DNA of 64,000 nucleotides from Cylindrospermum stagnale PCC 7417. GTDB taxonomy: Bacteria; Cyanobacteriota; Cyanobacteriia; Cyanobacteriales; Nostocaceae. Location: the NCBI RefSeq assembly GCF_000317535.1, contig NC_019757.1, positions 3,488,501 to 3,552,500 on the forward strand, written 5' to 3'. Below the pieces are notes generated by a model, which was given only the letters and a program-made list of their open reading frames with translations, made no database searches and was not told the DNA's origin. This document shows positions 37,688 through 47,761 of the stretch, piece after piece. Made by a program: the position numbers and the translations under genes. Position 1 is the stretch's first letter. Each line of letters starts with the position of its first letter.

Positions 37688-39088
37688 CTATAAAGTCTCT
37701 ATTAGGATTTTTTCTTTGATGCTTCGGATTCTCGGCTCAATAATATCTGCGTTAACGCCGTAATTTTTAGCCGCTTGAGACATATTCAACTTTAACAAAT
37801 TATCATCACCCAAATCTTGAATATTTTTAGGCTTAGATGGTGATATATGCAGAACTTTGATAATTTCTGATGCTATCGCTTTAGCTAATAACGGTGGCAC
37901 AGAATTACCAATTTGGCGAAAACCATGCCATTTTGTCACATGAAATCTAAACCAGTCTGGATAAGAATGTAAACGCGCAGCTTCCCTGACAGTGATACAT
38001 CTGGGAATATCTGGGTGAATCGGCCGAGGAGAAGTAAATGAGCCTCTATTACTAGCAGTTCCCGCTCTAAGTGTATTACAAATACCTTTAGGGTCAAGTT
38101 TATGTAAGCGGCTGATAGGTTCTATTTTACCAGGTAAAGTAGACGCGAATCTTTTAATTGATTCTTCAGTATGGAATGTTCTTAAACTAGATGTGAGGAT
38201 TCTAGAATTAGATTGACGTTGATAAGAATAGTTATTGGATTTAAAGTAAATATTATTAATTTTTTTCACATAATTGCTTGGGTGACCAAAATCTGCAACT
38301 ACCCAGTCTTGTTCATATAGTTCTGAATAATTTTCAATGACAGGCAGTCCTTGAAAAGCTTTGCTAACTGTAGGGCTTAATGGGAGGTTATTACTTTTAG
38401 CTATCTTTTTTTTAGCAGGTTTAGAAGTTGGTAAAGGATAATTTGGTAATTCTAAATCTTGACGACAAGCCAACAAAAATAATCGCTCACGATTTTGAGG
38501 TACTCCATATTCTGCTGCATTTAAAATTTTGTAATTTTTGAGAACTTGATAACCGTTTTCTTCAAATTTATAAATGATTTCTAAAATAAACTCCTGGTGT
38601 TTTCCTACAGTCATCCCTTTAACGTTTTCTAAAACTACAAACTTGGGTTGTAACTCTAGAACTAAACGGATATAATGATCAACTAAACCGTTTCGCGGAT
38701 CATCCAAATTCCGTTTACCTATTAAGGAAAAACCTTGACATGGTGGTCCACCAAATACGACATCAATTTCTTGCTCGCCAATATCAGAGAAACTTCTAAT
38801 TTCTTCGCTGGTAATTTCTACAATACTTTTACAAAAAATCTTCCAAAATGGAAAATTAAATTGGTGGGTTGCACAATGAATTGGGTCGATTTCAACAGAT
38901 GCTAATACATCAAAACCCGCTTGCTCAAAACCGAGAGTCATTCCCCCAGCGCCGGCAAATAAATCGACGGCTATTGGTCTTTTCTGAGCATTATTTCGTC
39001 GTGATAAATTTGTGCCTTTTCCCAACTGCAAATCTAAAGGCTCTAACTGGGTAGCATTTGCAGAATTTCCTGGGCGGCGCGATCGCAT
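37688..39088 (-). CDS. solitary DNA (cytosine-5-)-methyltransferase
   Basis: C5-methyltransferase with motif I DLFAGAGGMTLGFEQAG, motif IV GGPPCQGFSL (catalytic Cys), motif VI ENVKG, motif VIII QNRERLF and motif X GFRQIGNSVPPLLAKAI. No restriction enzyme or specificity partner is adjacent. I start at the ATG at 39088, which overlaps the end of lpxB by 46 bases; a start further in is possible. The opening resembles the orphan methylases of cyanobacteria that target CGATCG inside HIP1, but the target cannot be read from sequence. Confidence 0.9.
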   Translation of the reverse strand: MRSRRPGNSANATQLEPLDLQLGKGTNLSRRNNAQKRPIAVDLFAGAGGMTLGFEQAGFDVLASVEIDPIHCATHQFNFPFWKIFCKSIVEITSEEIRSFSDIGEQEIDVVFGGPPCQGFSLIGKRNLDDPRNGLVDHYIRLVLELQPKFVVLENVKGMTVGKHQEFILEIIYKFEENGYQVLKNYKILNAAEYGVPQNRERLFLLACRQDLELPNYPLPTSKPAKKKIAKSNNLPLSPTVSKAFQGLPVIENYSELYEQDWVVADFGHPSNYVKKINNIYFKSNNYSYQRQSNSRILTSSLRTFHTEESIKRFASTLPGKIEPISRLHKLDPKGICNTLRAGTASNRGSFTSPRPIHPDIPRCITVREAARLHSYPDWFRFHVTKWHGFRQIGNSVPPLLAKAIASEIIKVLHISPSKPKNIQDLGDDNLLKLNMSQAAKNYGVNADIIEPRIRSIKEKILIETL

Positions 39089-40203
39089 ACTCCTACTTCT
39101 CCCAAACACTGCCGCATTTCCTGATAATCTGCCAACGTTTGCTCTCTCCGACTGGGATTGAGTAGCAATTCCATTGCCGCTTGGGTAATATTTTCTGGTG
39201 TGGCTTGCTCTTGTAAGAACTCTGGCACAATTGGCCTCATCAGTACTAAATTGGGCGGTGAGGCAAAGGGAATAGAACCTTTGAGGATGTTACGGGCAAA
39301 CCAAGCCGTAATTGGGCTTAGGCGGTAAACTACGACTTGGGGCACATTGAACAGAGCCAGTTCTAAGTTGACAGTACCAGATTTAGTAATGGCAAAATCA
39401 ACAGCGGCAAAAACTTCTTTTTGTTGATCTAATATCACTGTAGCTCGTAGACCGTAATGCTGGATCGCCTCCTCAATTGGCTGTCTGTAGATTTCTAAAG
39501 ATAGGGGAATCCAAAAATGAACTTCAGGTAATTTACTTTGAATAGTTTGGGCAGCTTGGAAAATTACTGGTAATAAATATTTTATTTCTTGGTGGCGAGA
39601 AGCGGGCAAAAGAGCGATCGCCATTTGGTCTGGCTCAATTCCCAATTGAGCGCGGGCTGCTTGACGACTGGGAGCTTTCTCCATCCGGTCAACAAGAGGA
39701 TGTCCCACCCAACTAACATTAGCGCCATTTTTTTGATAATAACGGGCTTCTTCGGGAAAGATTGCCAACAACTTGTCTGTAAAACTGACAATGCGGGTAG
39801 TGTTATCTACATTCATCGACCAAACCCACTCTTGAGGCGCGATGTAATAGGCCACAGGCACTTGGGGCAAATGCCGTCGCATATAGTTGCCAATACCAAT
39901 ATTTGGCCCCATATAGTCAATTAGTACCACTAAATCAGGGGGATTTTGCTTTAGGGATGCGATCGCCACTCGTTGTACTTGGAGAGTTGGCAAAATATAA
40001 GGCAGGGATTCGATCAGACCCATTGAACCAATACCACTAGTATGACCCAAAATGGTTGCCCCCGCCTCTGCCATTTTGTCACCACCTAGAGCCACAATCT
40101 CTAACTCTAATCCAGCAGCTACAGCTTGACGCTGTAGCGCTGTAATTAGTAGCGACCCTTGCAAATCGCCAGAAACTTCGCCAGTGCTGATAAATATCCG
40201 CAT
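39043..40203 (-). CDS. lpxB: lipid-A-disaccharide synthase
   Basis: Condenses UDP-diacylglucosamine and lipid X into the lipid A disaccharide at the inner membrane. The 386 residues begin MRIFISTGEVSGDLQGSLLI and contain VLIDYMGPNIGIGNYMRR and TKSGTVNLELALFNVPQVVV, typical of LpxB. It is the last of the lpxC-fabZ-lpxA-lpxB block, 82 bases after lpxA. Confidence 0.97.
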   Translation of the reverse strand: MRIFISTGEVSGDLQGSLLITALQRQAVAAGLELEIVALGGDKMAEAGATILGHTSGIGSMGLIESLPYILPTLQVQRVAIASLKQNPPDLVVLIDYMGPNIGIGNYMRRHLPQVPVAYYIAPQEWVWSMNVDNTTRIVSFTDKLLAIFPEEARYYQKNGANVSWVGHPLVDRMEKAPSRQAARAQLGIEPDQMAIALLPASRHQEIKYLLPVIFQAAQTIQSKLPEVHFWIPLSLEIYRQPIEEAIQHYGLRATVILDQQKEVFAAVDFAITKSGTVNLELALFNVPQVVVYRLSPITAWFARNILKGSIPFASPPNLVLMRPIVPEFLQEQATPENITQAAMELLLNPSRREQTLADYQEMRQCLGEVGVCDRAAQEILQMLPS

Positions 40204-40285
40204 TTACTCACAGAAAATAGAAAATAAGGAATAGGTAATGACGAATGAAGAATAGTAAATCAATTCAACATTCATAACTCATAAT

Positions 40286-41173
40286 TCAAGACTCATCACT
40301 TACACCTTTTTTCCCCTTTCCGGGAACCAAACCACGCCTTCCTGGCATTTGGGATAGTAGCAGAAAGCGACGCAGATGCTGTAATTCTGTGGTATCCCCT
40401 AGCTGTTCCAGTTCTTCCAAAGCTTGCTTAAAAGTTAAGTTAGAGCGGTAGAGAATGCGGAAAGCTTTTTTCAGAATTTGGAAGTCCCCTGAGTCCATAC
40501 CAGAGCGTTTAAGTCCCACCAAGTTGAGGGTTCTAATCAGCGCCGGATTTCCCTCCACTAGCATGTATGGGGGCACATCCCGGTCAATGCGTGCCATACC
40601 TCCCACCATTGCCATACCACCGATATGTACAAATTGATGGACACCTAAAACCCCACTCAGTCTAGCGCGTGACTCTATGTGAACATGACCCGCCAACGCC
40701 ACAGAGTTGGCAATTACCACAGAGTCTTCAATCACGCAGTTATGGCCCACATGGACATAAGCCATCAACAAGTTACCGTCACCAATTACAGTCGCTTCAC
40801 CGCCGCCAGTAGCGCGGTTAATGGTAACGTACTCACGAATCAAATTATTGTTGCCAATTTTGACCCAGGTAGGTTCTCCCACATATTTGAGATCCTGGGG
40901 TTCCATGCCGATAGCTGCACCCGGAAAAATCTGATTTCGCGCCCCAATTTCACACGGGCCTTCTAGCACGACGTGAGCACCAATTACAGTTTCAGAGCCG
41001 ATTTTGACATGCGCTCCAATCACAGCATAGGCACCGACTTGCACTGTTGGATGGACTTCCGAGTTAGGATGAATTACAGCAGTTGGATGAATAAGCGTCT
41101 TCAAGGGTGAATCTCCAGAACTGTCTTGAGGGGCCAGTGCCGTGCTCATAGCGTGAGTTGAGGCGACTGGCAT
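40286..41173 (-). CDS. lpxA: UDP-N-acetylglucosamine acyltransferase
   Basis: First step of lipid A synthesis. The left-handed beta-helix hexapeptide repeats (HPTAVIHPNSEVHPTVQVGA and on) and the catalytic His in AYVHVGHNCVIEDS are clear, followed by the family C-terminal helical part (LNLVGLKRSGM). 295 residues from the ATG at 41173; an ATG at 41149 gives a start closer to E. coli LpxA and is equally possible. Confidence 0.96.
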   Translation of the reverse strand: MPVASTHAMSTALAPQDSSGDSPLKTLIHPTAVIHPNSEVHPTVQVGAYAVIGAHVKIGSETVIGAHVVLEGPCEIGARNQIFPGAAIGMEPQDLKYVGEPTWVKIGNNNLIREYVTINRATGGGEATVIGDGNLLMAYVHVGHNCVIEDSVVIANSVALAGHVHIESRARLSGVLGVHQFVHIGGMAMVGGMARIDRDVPPYMLVEGNPALIRTLNLVGLKRSGMDSGDFQILKKAFRILYRSNLTFKQALEELEQLGDTTELQHLRRFLLLSQMPGRRGLVPGKGKKGVSDES

Positions 41174-41355
41174 TGCTGTGTATTAAATATTCAGTGTCCG
41201 AAAGTGTCGGGCAAAGTAAGTGAGCGTGTGAGGGCGTCGAAAATCAAGAAATTATCAAATGCTCTTGTGGCTTGTTGGTTTTACTGCTATGTTTTGGCAG
41301 TCCATCGGTTGGGCTACTTCACGGCTATGCCCACACCACGCAAGCAAATTAATTA

Positions 41356-41883
41356 TTAGCTAACTAGAGAAAACATAAGTTCGCCTTCAGCAGCTAGCTG
41401 ACCATCAACTTCGGCGCGAGCTCGAATTTTACTGAAACGACGTTGTTTTATCCACAACAGTTCCACGGTCATCACTAGCTGATCTCCCGGTACCACTTGG
41501 CGACGGAAGCGGACTTTATCGATTCCGGCAAAAACGAACAGTCCACCTTCACTATCAGGCATTTGGATCATGACTATACCCCCGACTTGTGCCATTGCTT
41601 CGACAATTAGCACTCCCGGCATTAGTGGACGTCCTGGAAAATGCCCTTGAAAATGGGGTTCATTGAATGTGACATTTTTAATACCCACCGCTCGTTTACC
41701 GGGTACGTAATCAATAACCCGGTCTACAAGTAAAAAAGGGTATCGGTGGGGTAGGAGTTGCTGAATTTCTTCAGATGTGAAAGTCGTTTTAATTTCAGAT
41801 ATAAGCGTATTTTCATTATTTCCCTGAGGTGTAGTAGATTCTGGTGTAGTCTCGTCGATGGAATTGGCAGTGGGAATTGACAT
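41356..41883 (-). CDS. fabZ: (3R)-hydroxyacyl-[ACP] dehydratase
   Basis: Hot-dog fold dehydratase of fatty-acid elongation. The catalytic His is in [20 protein letters not shown] and the Glu in [14 protein letters not shown]. The 175-residue form has an N-terminal extension of about 35 residues rich in Thr/Asn that is absent from E. coli FabZ. Placed between lpxC and lpxA, where it balances fatty acid and lipid A synthesis. Confidence 0.97.
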   Translation of the reverse strand: MSIPTANSIDETTPESTTPQGNNENTLISEIKTTFTSEEIQQLLPHRYPFLLVDRVIDYVPGKRAVGIKNVTFNEPHFQGHFPGRPLMPGVLIVEAMAQVGGIVMIQMPDSEGGLFVFAGIDKVRFRRQVVPGDQLVMTVELLWIKQRRFSKIRARAEVDGQLAAEGELMFSLVS

Positions 41884-41954
41884 TGGTAGTGTAGTTGATT
41901 TGCAATCTGGAAATTGAGTAGGCTGGTGTTGAAACTGCTACAGGATATTAAATT

Positions 41955-42803
41955 TTAGATCGAATCTAAAATCTTTTGGGCTAGTTGAATGTGTAAATTG
42001 TGACTAGCCTTATACATTATGAAATGAGCTAGGGGGAAAGTTCCCAATAAACTCAAATCTCCTACTAAATCCAAGATTTTATGACGTACTGGCTCATTTG
42101 CAAATCTTAATGGCGGATTTAACCAACCTTCATTCCCACAAATGAGTGCATTATCCAAACTGCCACCTTTGATTAATCCTGACTGTTGCAGATATTCAAT
42201 TTGGTGCAGTAAACCAAAAGTACGAGCGGGAGCAATGGACGCAGCAAAGCTAGCAGAGGTATTTTCTAAATCGCCAGTTAGTGACCAACTGTGCCATTGA
42301 TTACCAATAGCGGATAACTCAAAGTCAATACCATAGCTAAAGCGGGTTTCTGGTGCTGGGAGGGCGCAGGCAAAAGCATCACCTTGATAGACCCATAAAG
42401 GCTGCTGAATAGCCAAAGGTACTTTGTCACTGGTGACTGGTTGTGAAACTAAGCCAACTTGGGCGATGCTGTCTGTCCAAAGCATTGCTGAACCGTCTAA
42501 AAGCGGCACTTCTGGCCCATCGATTTCAATGCGAGCGTTATCCACACCCATCCCTACCAGGGCCGCCAACAAATGCTCCACTGTACGAACGCAGACCTCA
42601 CCTTTACCCAACTGAGTTGATAGAACAGTCTGACTAACCGCCGTGACTTGGGCGGGAATAATTGGCAAGTCTGGCAAATCCACCCGCACAAAGTAGCGCC
42701 CACTTCCCACGTAGGCTGGTAGTATCCGTACGTGGGTACTCACACCGCTATGCAGTCCCACGCCTGTTTGGGTGATTTCCGCAGCTAAGGTGTGCTGTTG
42801 CAT
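41955..42803 (-). CDS. lpxC: UDP-3-O-acyl-N-acetylglucosamine deacetylase
   Basis: Zinc deacetylase, committed step of lipid A synthesis. Zinc ligands appear in [13 protein letters not shown] (His77) and in [15 protein letters not shown] (His and Asp). The 282 residues start [20 protein letters not shown], the family opening. Directly downstream of the Omp85 gene. Confidence 0.97.
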   Translation of the reverse strand: MQQHTLAAEITQTGVGLHSGVSTHVRILPAYVGSGRYFVRVDLPDLPIIPAQVTAVSQTVLSTQLGKGEVCVRTVEHLLAALVGMGVDNARIEIDGPEVPLLDGSAMLWTDSIAQVGLVSQPVTSDKVPLAIQQPLWVYQGDAFACALPAPETRFSYGIDFELSAIGNQWHSWSLTGDLENTSASFAASIAPARTFGLLHQIEYLQQSGLIKGGSLDNALICGNEGWLNPPLRFANEPVRHKILDLVGDLSLLGTFPLAHFIMYKASHNLHIQLAQKILDSI

Positions 42804-43021
42804 AGGTGGAAATTCAAGATATTAAGGTTAGTATTGTTCATGTTCAGTTTTTGGTAAAAACCCTGATCTACCCTCAAAAATGTCACTAATCCCTTTATGG
42901 GAATAGTATTAGGGCAAAAGTAAAAATTAGCAAGTCAATAAGAAAATAGATTAGTCAAAAGTCAAGAGTACAAAGCGTTCGCGCAGCGTCTCAAGGAGAA
43001 GCGTTCTGACTAATGACTAAC

Positions 43022-45436
43022 TTAAAACCTTTCGCCAATACCAAAATTAATGCGGCTGTCGCCATCGTCGTTAAGTCCGTAGTCTATGCGAATTGGCCCA
43101 AGCGGGGACTGCACGCGCACACCGAGACCATATCCGTAGCCACTACCGTTTTTGTTCAACACTTCGGCTGTTTTGGTACTAGTTCCTAGGTCACTACCAA
43201 TATCAAAAAATAGTGCGCCGCTGACTACGGAGAAGACAGGGAAGCGATACTCAACAGATGCTTGCACATAACTGCGTCCACTGCCTAATCCTCCTTCTTC
43301 ATAGCCCCGTACAGAATTGCTACCACCAATGGTGAAGGCTTCGTAGGGAGGTAAATCACCGAGGACAGTGCCCCCTTGCAAGTTAAAGGCTAGGGTTTGT
43401 GGTTTTTTCCCGATAAATTTTACGGGGAAATATTGGCTGTAGTTACCCCGTAATCTAGTCAGGAGAATATTACCTGTTCCTATGGGCACTGACTGATCGA
43501 CTCCTAAGCGGAGGTAAGAACCGCTGGTTGGTTGCAAGGGGTTGTTACGGCGATCGCGCTGTGCCCCTAGTTGGAATAGTAGCAAATCATCTTCACCTTT
43601 CCCCGATTGGCTTAGGGGAATGAGTTCTCCTGGTACTCCATTTGTGAAGATTGTTCCCTCTTTTCTAATATCGCCATCGGCATCACGGGTAGAAACTCTT
43701 TGATACTGCAAGCCAGCTGAAGCAGTCCATTCAGATTCTTTGTAGGGATTGGCGGAAAGGGGACGGGTAAAGGTGACACCACCACCGAGACGGGTAATGC
43801 GGGGGCGATCGCCTTCTGTTGTACCCGCTTCAAAAGTCTCAATATCGTTATCCTTGCCATCAAAAATTAAAGAAATTGAACGACGGCGGAAAACATTGGC
43901 TGTGTAAGAAGTCCGATAGGGGTCTCCTGCTATCCAAGGATCTGTAAACCGGAGGTCAAATAGTAGTTCCCGTTGTCCCACTTGTACCTCGGCTCCCAGT
44001 TTTTGGTTTCTTCCCCCTAAGTTTTGCTGCTGATAGCTAACAGTACCAAACAGTCCACTAGAAGAACTAATCCCTGCCCCGGCGGCGATAGAGCCACTGC
44101 TGCGTTCAGCGACATTCACCACTACATCCACCTTGCTGGGGTCAGTACCAGGATCAAGAGAGACGTTTACATCTTCAAATAGACCAAGTCCAAATACGCG
44201 CTGTAGGTCTTTTTGTACTAGGTTCCGGTTGAATACTTGTCCTGGCTTTAACTCCAATTCCCGTTTAATAATATACTCCCGCGTCTGACCCCGAATCGGG
44301 TTTCCCTTGTCGTCTACCTCCTGACCCTCTTTATTGCGGAAGCGGACTTTAACGTTCTCCACAACCCCTTCTGCTACTTTGAGGGTGACAACTCCATTTT
44401 CTGCGACTTGCGGCGCTCCAATCACGTTCGCTAGCACATAACCTTGGTCTTGATATCGCTTGGTTAACTGCTTCACCCCTTCCTGCAAGTCACGCAAGTT
44501 GAGGATTTTGCCGTACTGTTCGCGAAAGATTTCATCTACAGTATTGTTCGGGAGTACGGAGGCAACACCAGTGCCAGGATTGGCTTGCACCTCTACCTTA
44601 CTCAGGACGGGGTTAGGCTGTACTACAAAGCTCACCCGCACGCCCAATGGTGTATCTTCTGGCACTGCTTGGACGTTGGCAAAAAAGCCTGTACCAAAGA
44701 TGGCATTAATATCTTCTTGTAGTTGGGAGCGGGTTGTTGTCTGTCCTGGTTGGGTACGAATTACTTTGTAAACTTGGTCTTCCAGTTCCGAGGAAATTTG
44801 CCCTGTTTCCGATTGGACTAATACTTCCGACACCAGCACGCGGGGTTCAGCCGCTTCGGGCGTCGTCGGAAAAACAGGTGGCGCTGTTGGTGGATTAATG
44901 TCCTCTTGAGTGGGATTAGTCTGAGAATCTGGAGCAGGCGTTGGTTGAGGAGTAGAGTTTGGAGTGCTTTGCGGGATTTGTGCCGTGATTGGGGCGATCG
45001 CCGTTGGTAATTTCACCTCTGTTGTCCCTAGTGCTGTTGTGTTGGCGGTTAGGGTGATTGGGGTGATCGCCGTTGGTAATTTCACCTCTGTTGTCCCTAG
45101 TGCGGCTGCGTTCGAGGTTGGGGTTATTGGCGTTGACAAGGTTGGGACTATAACCTCTGGCGTCCCCATCGCTGCTGAGTTACCTGTTGAGACTTTGACA
45201 ACTGGGGACTGGTAAGGCTCTGTCTCCACAACTACTGCTGTTAGCTTGGGGTGAGATTCTCGACTTTCACTAGCGTGACTTTTTCCGATATCTGTTTCTG
45301 GCTGCTGATTTGTTTCTGTTGTGAAAACCTCTGTTGTCTGCTTGAAAGAGTTAGCGGTTTGTGCATTTGCGCTCAGAGAGCCGCCCAAAGGGGTTGCAAT
45401 GGCTACCGCTACTATCAATCCGGGAGATAAACGCAT
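43022..45436 (-). CDS. outer membrane assembly protein Omp85 (BamA family)
   Basis: Inserts beta-barrel proteins into the outer membrane. From the ATG at 45436 (GAGGA upstream) it has 804 residues; a GTG at 45463 would add nine. Layout: signal peptide ending SANA; a Pro/Thr/Ala-rich region to about 190 that includes a 23-residue tandem repeat; three POTRA domains (about 200-440, for example VLVQSETGQISSELEDQVYK and LNLRDLQEGVKQLTKRYQDQ); and a C-terminal barrel ending INFGIGERF with the terminal Phe signal. Three POTRAs fit cyanobacterial Omp85. Upstream of lpxC and downstream of purC. Confidence 0.95.
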   Translation of the reverse strand: MRLSPGLIVAVAIATPLGGSLSANAQTANSFKQTTEVFTTETNQQPETDIGKSHASESRESHPKLTAVVVETEPYQSPVVKVSTGNSAAMGTPEVIVPTLSTPITPTSNAAALGTTEVKLPTAITPITLTANTTALGTTEVKLPTAIAPITAQIPQSTPNSTPQPTPAPDSQTNPTQEDINPPTAPPVFPTTPEAAEPRVLVSEVLVQSETGQISSELEDQVYKVIRTQPGQTTTRSQLQEDINAIFGTGFFANVQAVPEDTPLGVRVSFVVQPNPVLSKVEVQANPGTGVASVLPNNTVDEIFREQYGKILNLRDLQEGVKQLTKRYQDQGYVLANVIGAPQVAENGVVTLKVAEGVVENVKVRFRNKEGQEVDDKGNPIRGQTREYIIKRELELKPGQVFNRNLVQKDLQRVFGLGLFEDVNVSLDPGTDPSKVDVVVNVAERSSGSIAAGAGISSSSGLFGTVSYQQQNLGGRNQKLGAEVQVGQRELLFDLRFTDPWIAGDPYRTSYTANVFRRRSISLIFDGKDNDIETFEAGTTEGDRPRITRLGGGVTFTRPLSANPYKESEWTASAGLQYQRVSTRDADGDIRKEGTIFTNGVPGELIPLSQSGKGEDDLLLFQLGAQRDRRNNPLQPTSGSYLRLGVDQSVPIGTGNILLTRLRGNYSQYFPVKFIGKKPQTLAFNLQGGTVLGDLPPYEAFTIGGSNSVRGYEEGGLGSGRSYVQASVEYRFPVFSVVSGALFFDIGSDLGTSTKTAEVLNKNGSGYGYGLGVRVQSPLGPIRIDYGLNDDGDSRINFGIGERF
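44996..45135. repeat. 69-bp tandem repeat inside the Omp85 gene
   Basis: Two copies at a 69-bp period encode ALGTTEVKLPTAI-type units; a 39-bp core is identical in both, and a third weaker relative (AAMGTPEVIVPTLSTPI) lies further 5'. It is in the low-complexity region before the POTRA domains and keeps the frame. Confidence 0.8.
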
Positions 45437-45601
45437 TTTATTTATATTCCTCTTCACTACCACACACCATTACAAGGCAATCATGCTCTCAGGCAAAAGG
45501 TAAAAGTAAACACATAGTTTATTACTTTTGCCTTTTTACTGTACAAGGCACAAGGCAAAACTAAAAAGAAAGCCTTTTTACTTTTTATAGTTTTTACCTG
45601 T

Positions 45602-46339
45602 TTAATTTGTAGCTTCTACTACTTTTAACACTCGTCGTAAAACCTCCTGGTAGGCATCCTCTACATTTCCTAAATCACGGCGGAAGCGGTCTTTGTCCAT
45701 TACCCGGCGGTTAGGATCTCCTTCAGATGCATCCCATAATCGGCAGGTGTCAGGGCTAATTTCATCTGCCAAAAGCACCTGCTGTTGCGAGTCCAAACCA
45801 AATTCGAGTTTGAAGTCCACTAGGGTAATACCACACCGCTGCCAGAAGCCGATGAGAAAATCGTTGATTTGCAATGCTAGATGGGTAATGGTGTCGACTT
45901 GTTCCACAGTGGCTAGTGCGAGCAGGAACAAGCGATCGCGTGTCAGTAGAGGATCACCCAATTGGTCGTTTTTGTAATAGAACTCTACTAAAGGCGGTTG
46001 GAGTACAGTACCCAGTGGTAGCCCTGTCTGCTGACAAAGACTACCAGCGGCAATATTTCTGACAACTACTTCTAAGGGCAAAATTTTTACCGCCCTCACC
46101 CGCATTTGATTTGGGGCTGGACTATCAATAAAGTGAGTCTTAATGCCAATAGCTTCCAACTGTTGAAACAGCTTGCTGGAAATGCTACAGTTTATAGTTC
46201 CTTTTTCCTTAATACTGCCACGTTTTTGGGCGTTAAATGCAGTGGCATCGTCTTTGAAATCAGCCAACAAGACTTCGGGATCGTCCGTTGTGTAGAGAAT
46301 TTTCGCTTTGCCTTCGTATAGCTTAGAATTAACAGGCAT
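45602..46339 (-). CDS. purC: phosphoribosylaminoimidazole-succinocarboxamide synthase
   Basis: SAICAR synthase of purine biosynthesis. The 245 residues open KLYEGKAKILYTTDDPEVLL and contain SISSKLFQQLEAIGIKTHFI, LPLEVVVRNIAAGSLCQQTG and DEISPDTCRLWDASEGDPNR, all PurC hallmarks. It is upstream of the omp85-lpx genes on the same strand with a 165-bp gap, a common cyanobacterial order. Confidence 0.98.
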   Translation of the reverse strand: MPVNSKLYEGKAKILYTTDDPEVLLADFKDDATAFNAQKRGSIKEKGTINCSISSKLFQQLEAIGIKTHFIDSPAPNQMRVRAVKILPLEVVVRNIAAGSLCQQTGLPLGTVLQPPLVEFYYKNDQLGDPLLTRDRLFLLALATVEQVDTITHLALQINDFLIGFWQRCGITLVDFKLEFGLDSQQQVLLADEISPDTCRLWDASEGDPNRRVMDKDRFRRDLGNVEDAYQEVLRRVLKVVEATN

Positions 46340-47030
46340 GGTTACGGGTAAAGTCCTAGGCGATGGGCAGATGTTGTCGTTACAGGCTTAACTATTTTAT
46401 AAGAAATCTGCCTGAAAACCCTTGACTTCAGTCTAGAGGTCAAAGGCGCAAGCAGGTTTTAAACTGTGACGATTCTCTTAATTCCCTCAGAGATGACGGG
46501 AAGAGCAAAACCCTGCAAGTCCTTGCCTTGTATCTCCCGCAAGTCCTCCGTGGGCAATGACCAAAAAATACACTCGCCAGCGGTTCAAGAATAATTCTCT
46601 TTGGCTCTGGTTAAACCTTGCATAAAACTATATTCTTTCACAGTTAATTTAGTCAGGTTTTTGCGGGAATAAAATTTTGAGCTTGAAAAAATGGTATATA
46701 TTAATACATTTTACTGTCCGATCAGGTGAAGTTGATTAAAATCCAAATTTCCCGAATCATAGAATAAGATCAAATAAATTGGTAACTTGGCTAAAAGTAA
46801 AGTAACCTCTGTTGCAACTTTGGCATAATTTTCGTGTGTAATACTTGCTGTTCAACGATTTCAAGCTTTATTATCTTTTGTCAAAGCCGGAATTGACTTA
46901 TTCCCCCATAACCAAGTCACCAATGGGGTGGAATAATTTGATTCATATCTGACATAAATAGAGATGAGGACTAATCAACGGTGACTAGTGATTCAGCTTC
47001 AGAGATGAAAATAGGAGAGGGCTTGAATAA
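46340..47030. other. 691-bp intergenic region between purC and a small conserved gene
   Basis: No gene recognised. It must contain the purC promoter (minus) and that of the 47031 gene (plus). Nothing structured or repeated stands out. Confidence 0.4.
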
Positions 47031-47306
47031 ATGGAGAAAAAAATGGTGAGCAAAGATGATTTTCTCTACCCTCGTGGTCGCTACTATGGTCATATAAAAC
47101 CGGAAAACTTGGTTTTTAATGCCAATCTACAGGAATTCGCCCAACGAGTTAGCTACGTCTGCAACTTAGAAACGGGTGGAAAACTGCCGCCAGATGAAGC
47201 TTATAAACAAATAAAAGCGCTATGGAAGCAGTTAAAACGCACGAAAAAACAACTGAAAATTGGTGAAGACCCCTTTCAAAACGATAGCTCTGATGCTGAA
47301 GGCTGA
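47031..47306 (+). CDS. small conserved cyanobacterial protein (DUF7219-like)
   Basis: About 91 residues: DDFLYPRGRYYGHIKPENLV then LVFNANLQEFAQRVSYVCNL and a charged helical C-terminus (KALWKQLKRTKKQLKIGEDP). I recognise it as a short conserved cyanobacterial family of unknown function. Two starts are possible: ATG 47031 with AGGAG 13 bases upstream, or ATG 47044 with GGAG seven bases upstream. It ends in TGA. Confidence 0.75.
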   Translation: MEKKMVSKDDFLYPRGRYYGHIKPENLVFNANLQEFAQRVSYVCNLETGGKLPPDEAYKQIKALWKQLKRTKKQLKIGEDPFQNDSSDAEG

Positions 47307-47428
47307 AGCAAGGAGAGCAGGGGTAGAATTCAAACCTCAAAAATAAAAAGTAAACATAAATCAAAAAAGGACTTTACCTTTTAACTTGTATTTTCCCCGC
47401 TTTCTGCCCAAATCATGTGAGCGATTGC

Positions 47429-47761
47429 CTATTTGGCAGTCATTGTCCAAACACCATCCCAGGAATCTAGAGGTGGTGTCTGTTGGTAATTCCGAGGGCG
47501 CTCTAGGTGGATATTAACAGCTCGGTCTGCGGGCTGGATGCGTTTGGCAACTTCAAAGTAGGCGATCGCACTTGGGACGTTGCGCCCTAAATAAGCAGTG
47601 ATACCACCTCAGCCGCTCCCAGGTTTTCCGTTAAGGTTGTATAGCACCGGATATCAGAAAACAAGATAGTGACATCCTTGCGCTCTAGTCAGGGGATTGA
47701 CGGCAAGATTAGTGCTGTGCTCTAATTTTTGCACCACATCAGCACTGAGAAACTCGTTCAG
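47429..47761 (-). pseudogene. eroded adenylate/guanylate cyclase remnant
   Basis: Pieces of one gene in different frames: NEFLSADVVQKLEHSTNLAV; then, after a frameshift near 47690, ERKDVTILFSDIRCYTTLTE with the class III cyclase metal Asp, to AAEVVSLL. After a large internal deletion near 47620 comes the C-terminal tail AIAYFEVAKRIQPADRAVNI ... SWDGVWTMTAK before TAG. Most of the catalytic domain is missing, so it is inactive. Its 5' end overlaps the last codons of sqdX. Confidence 0.75.
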
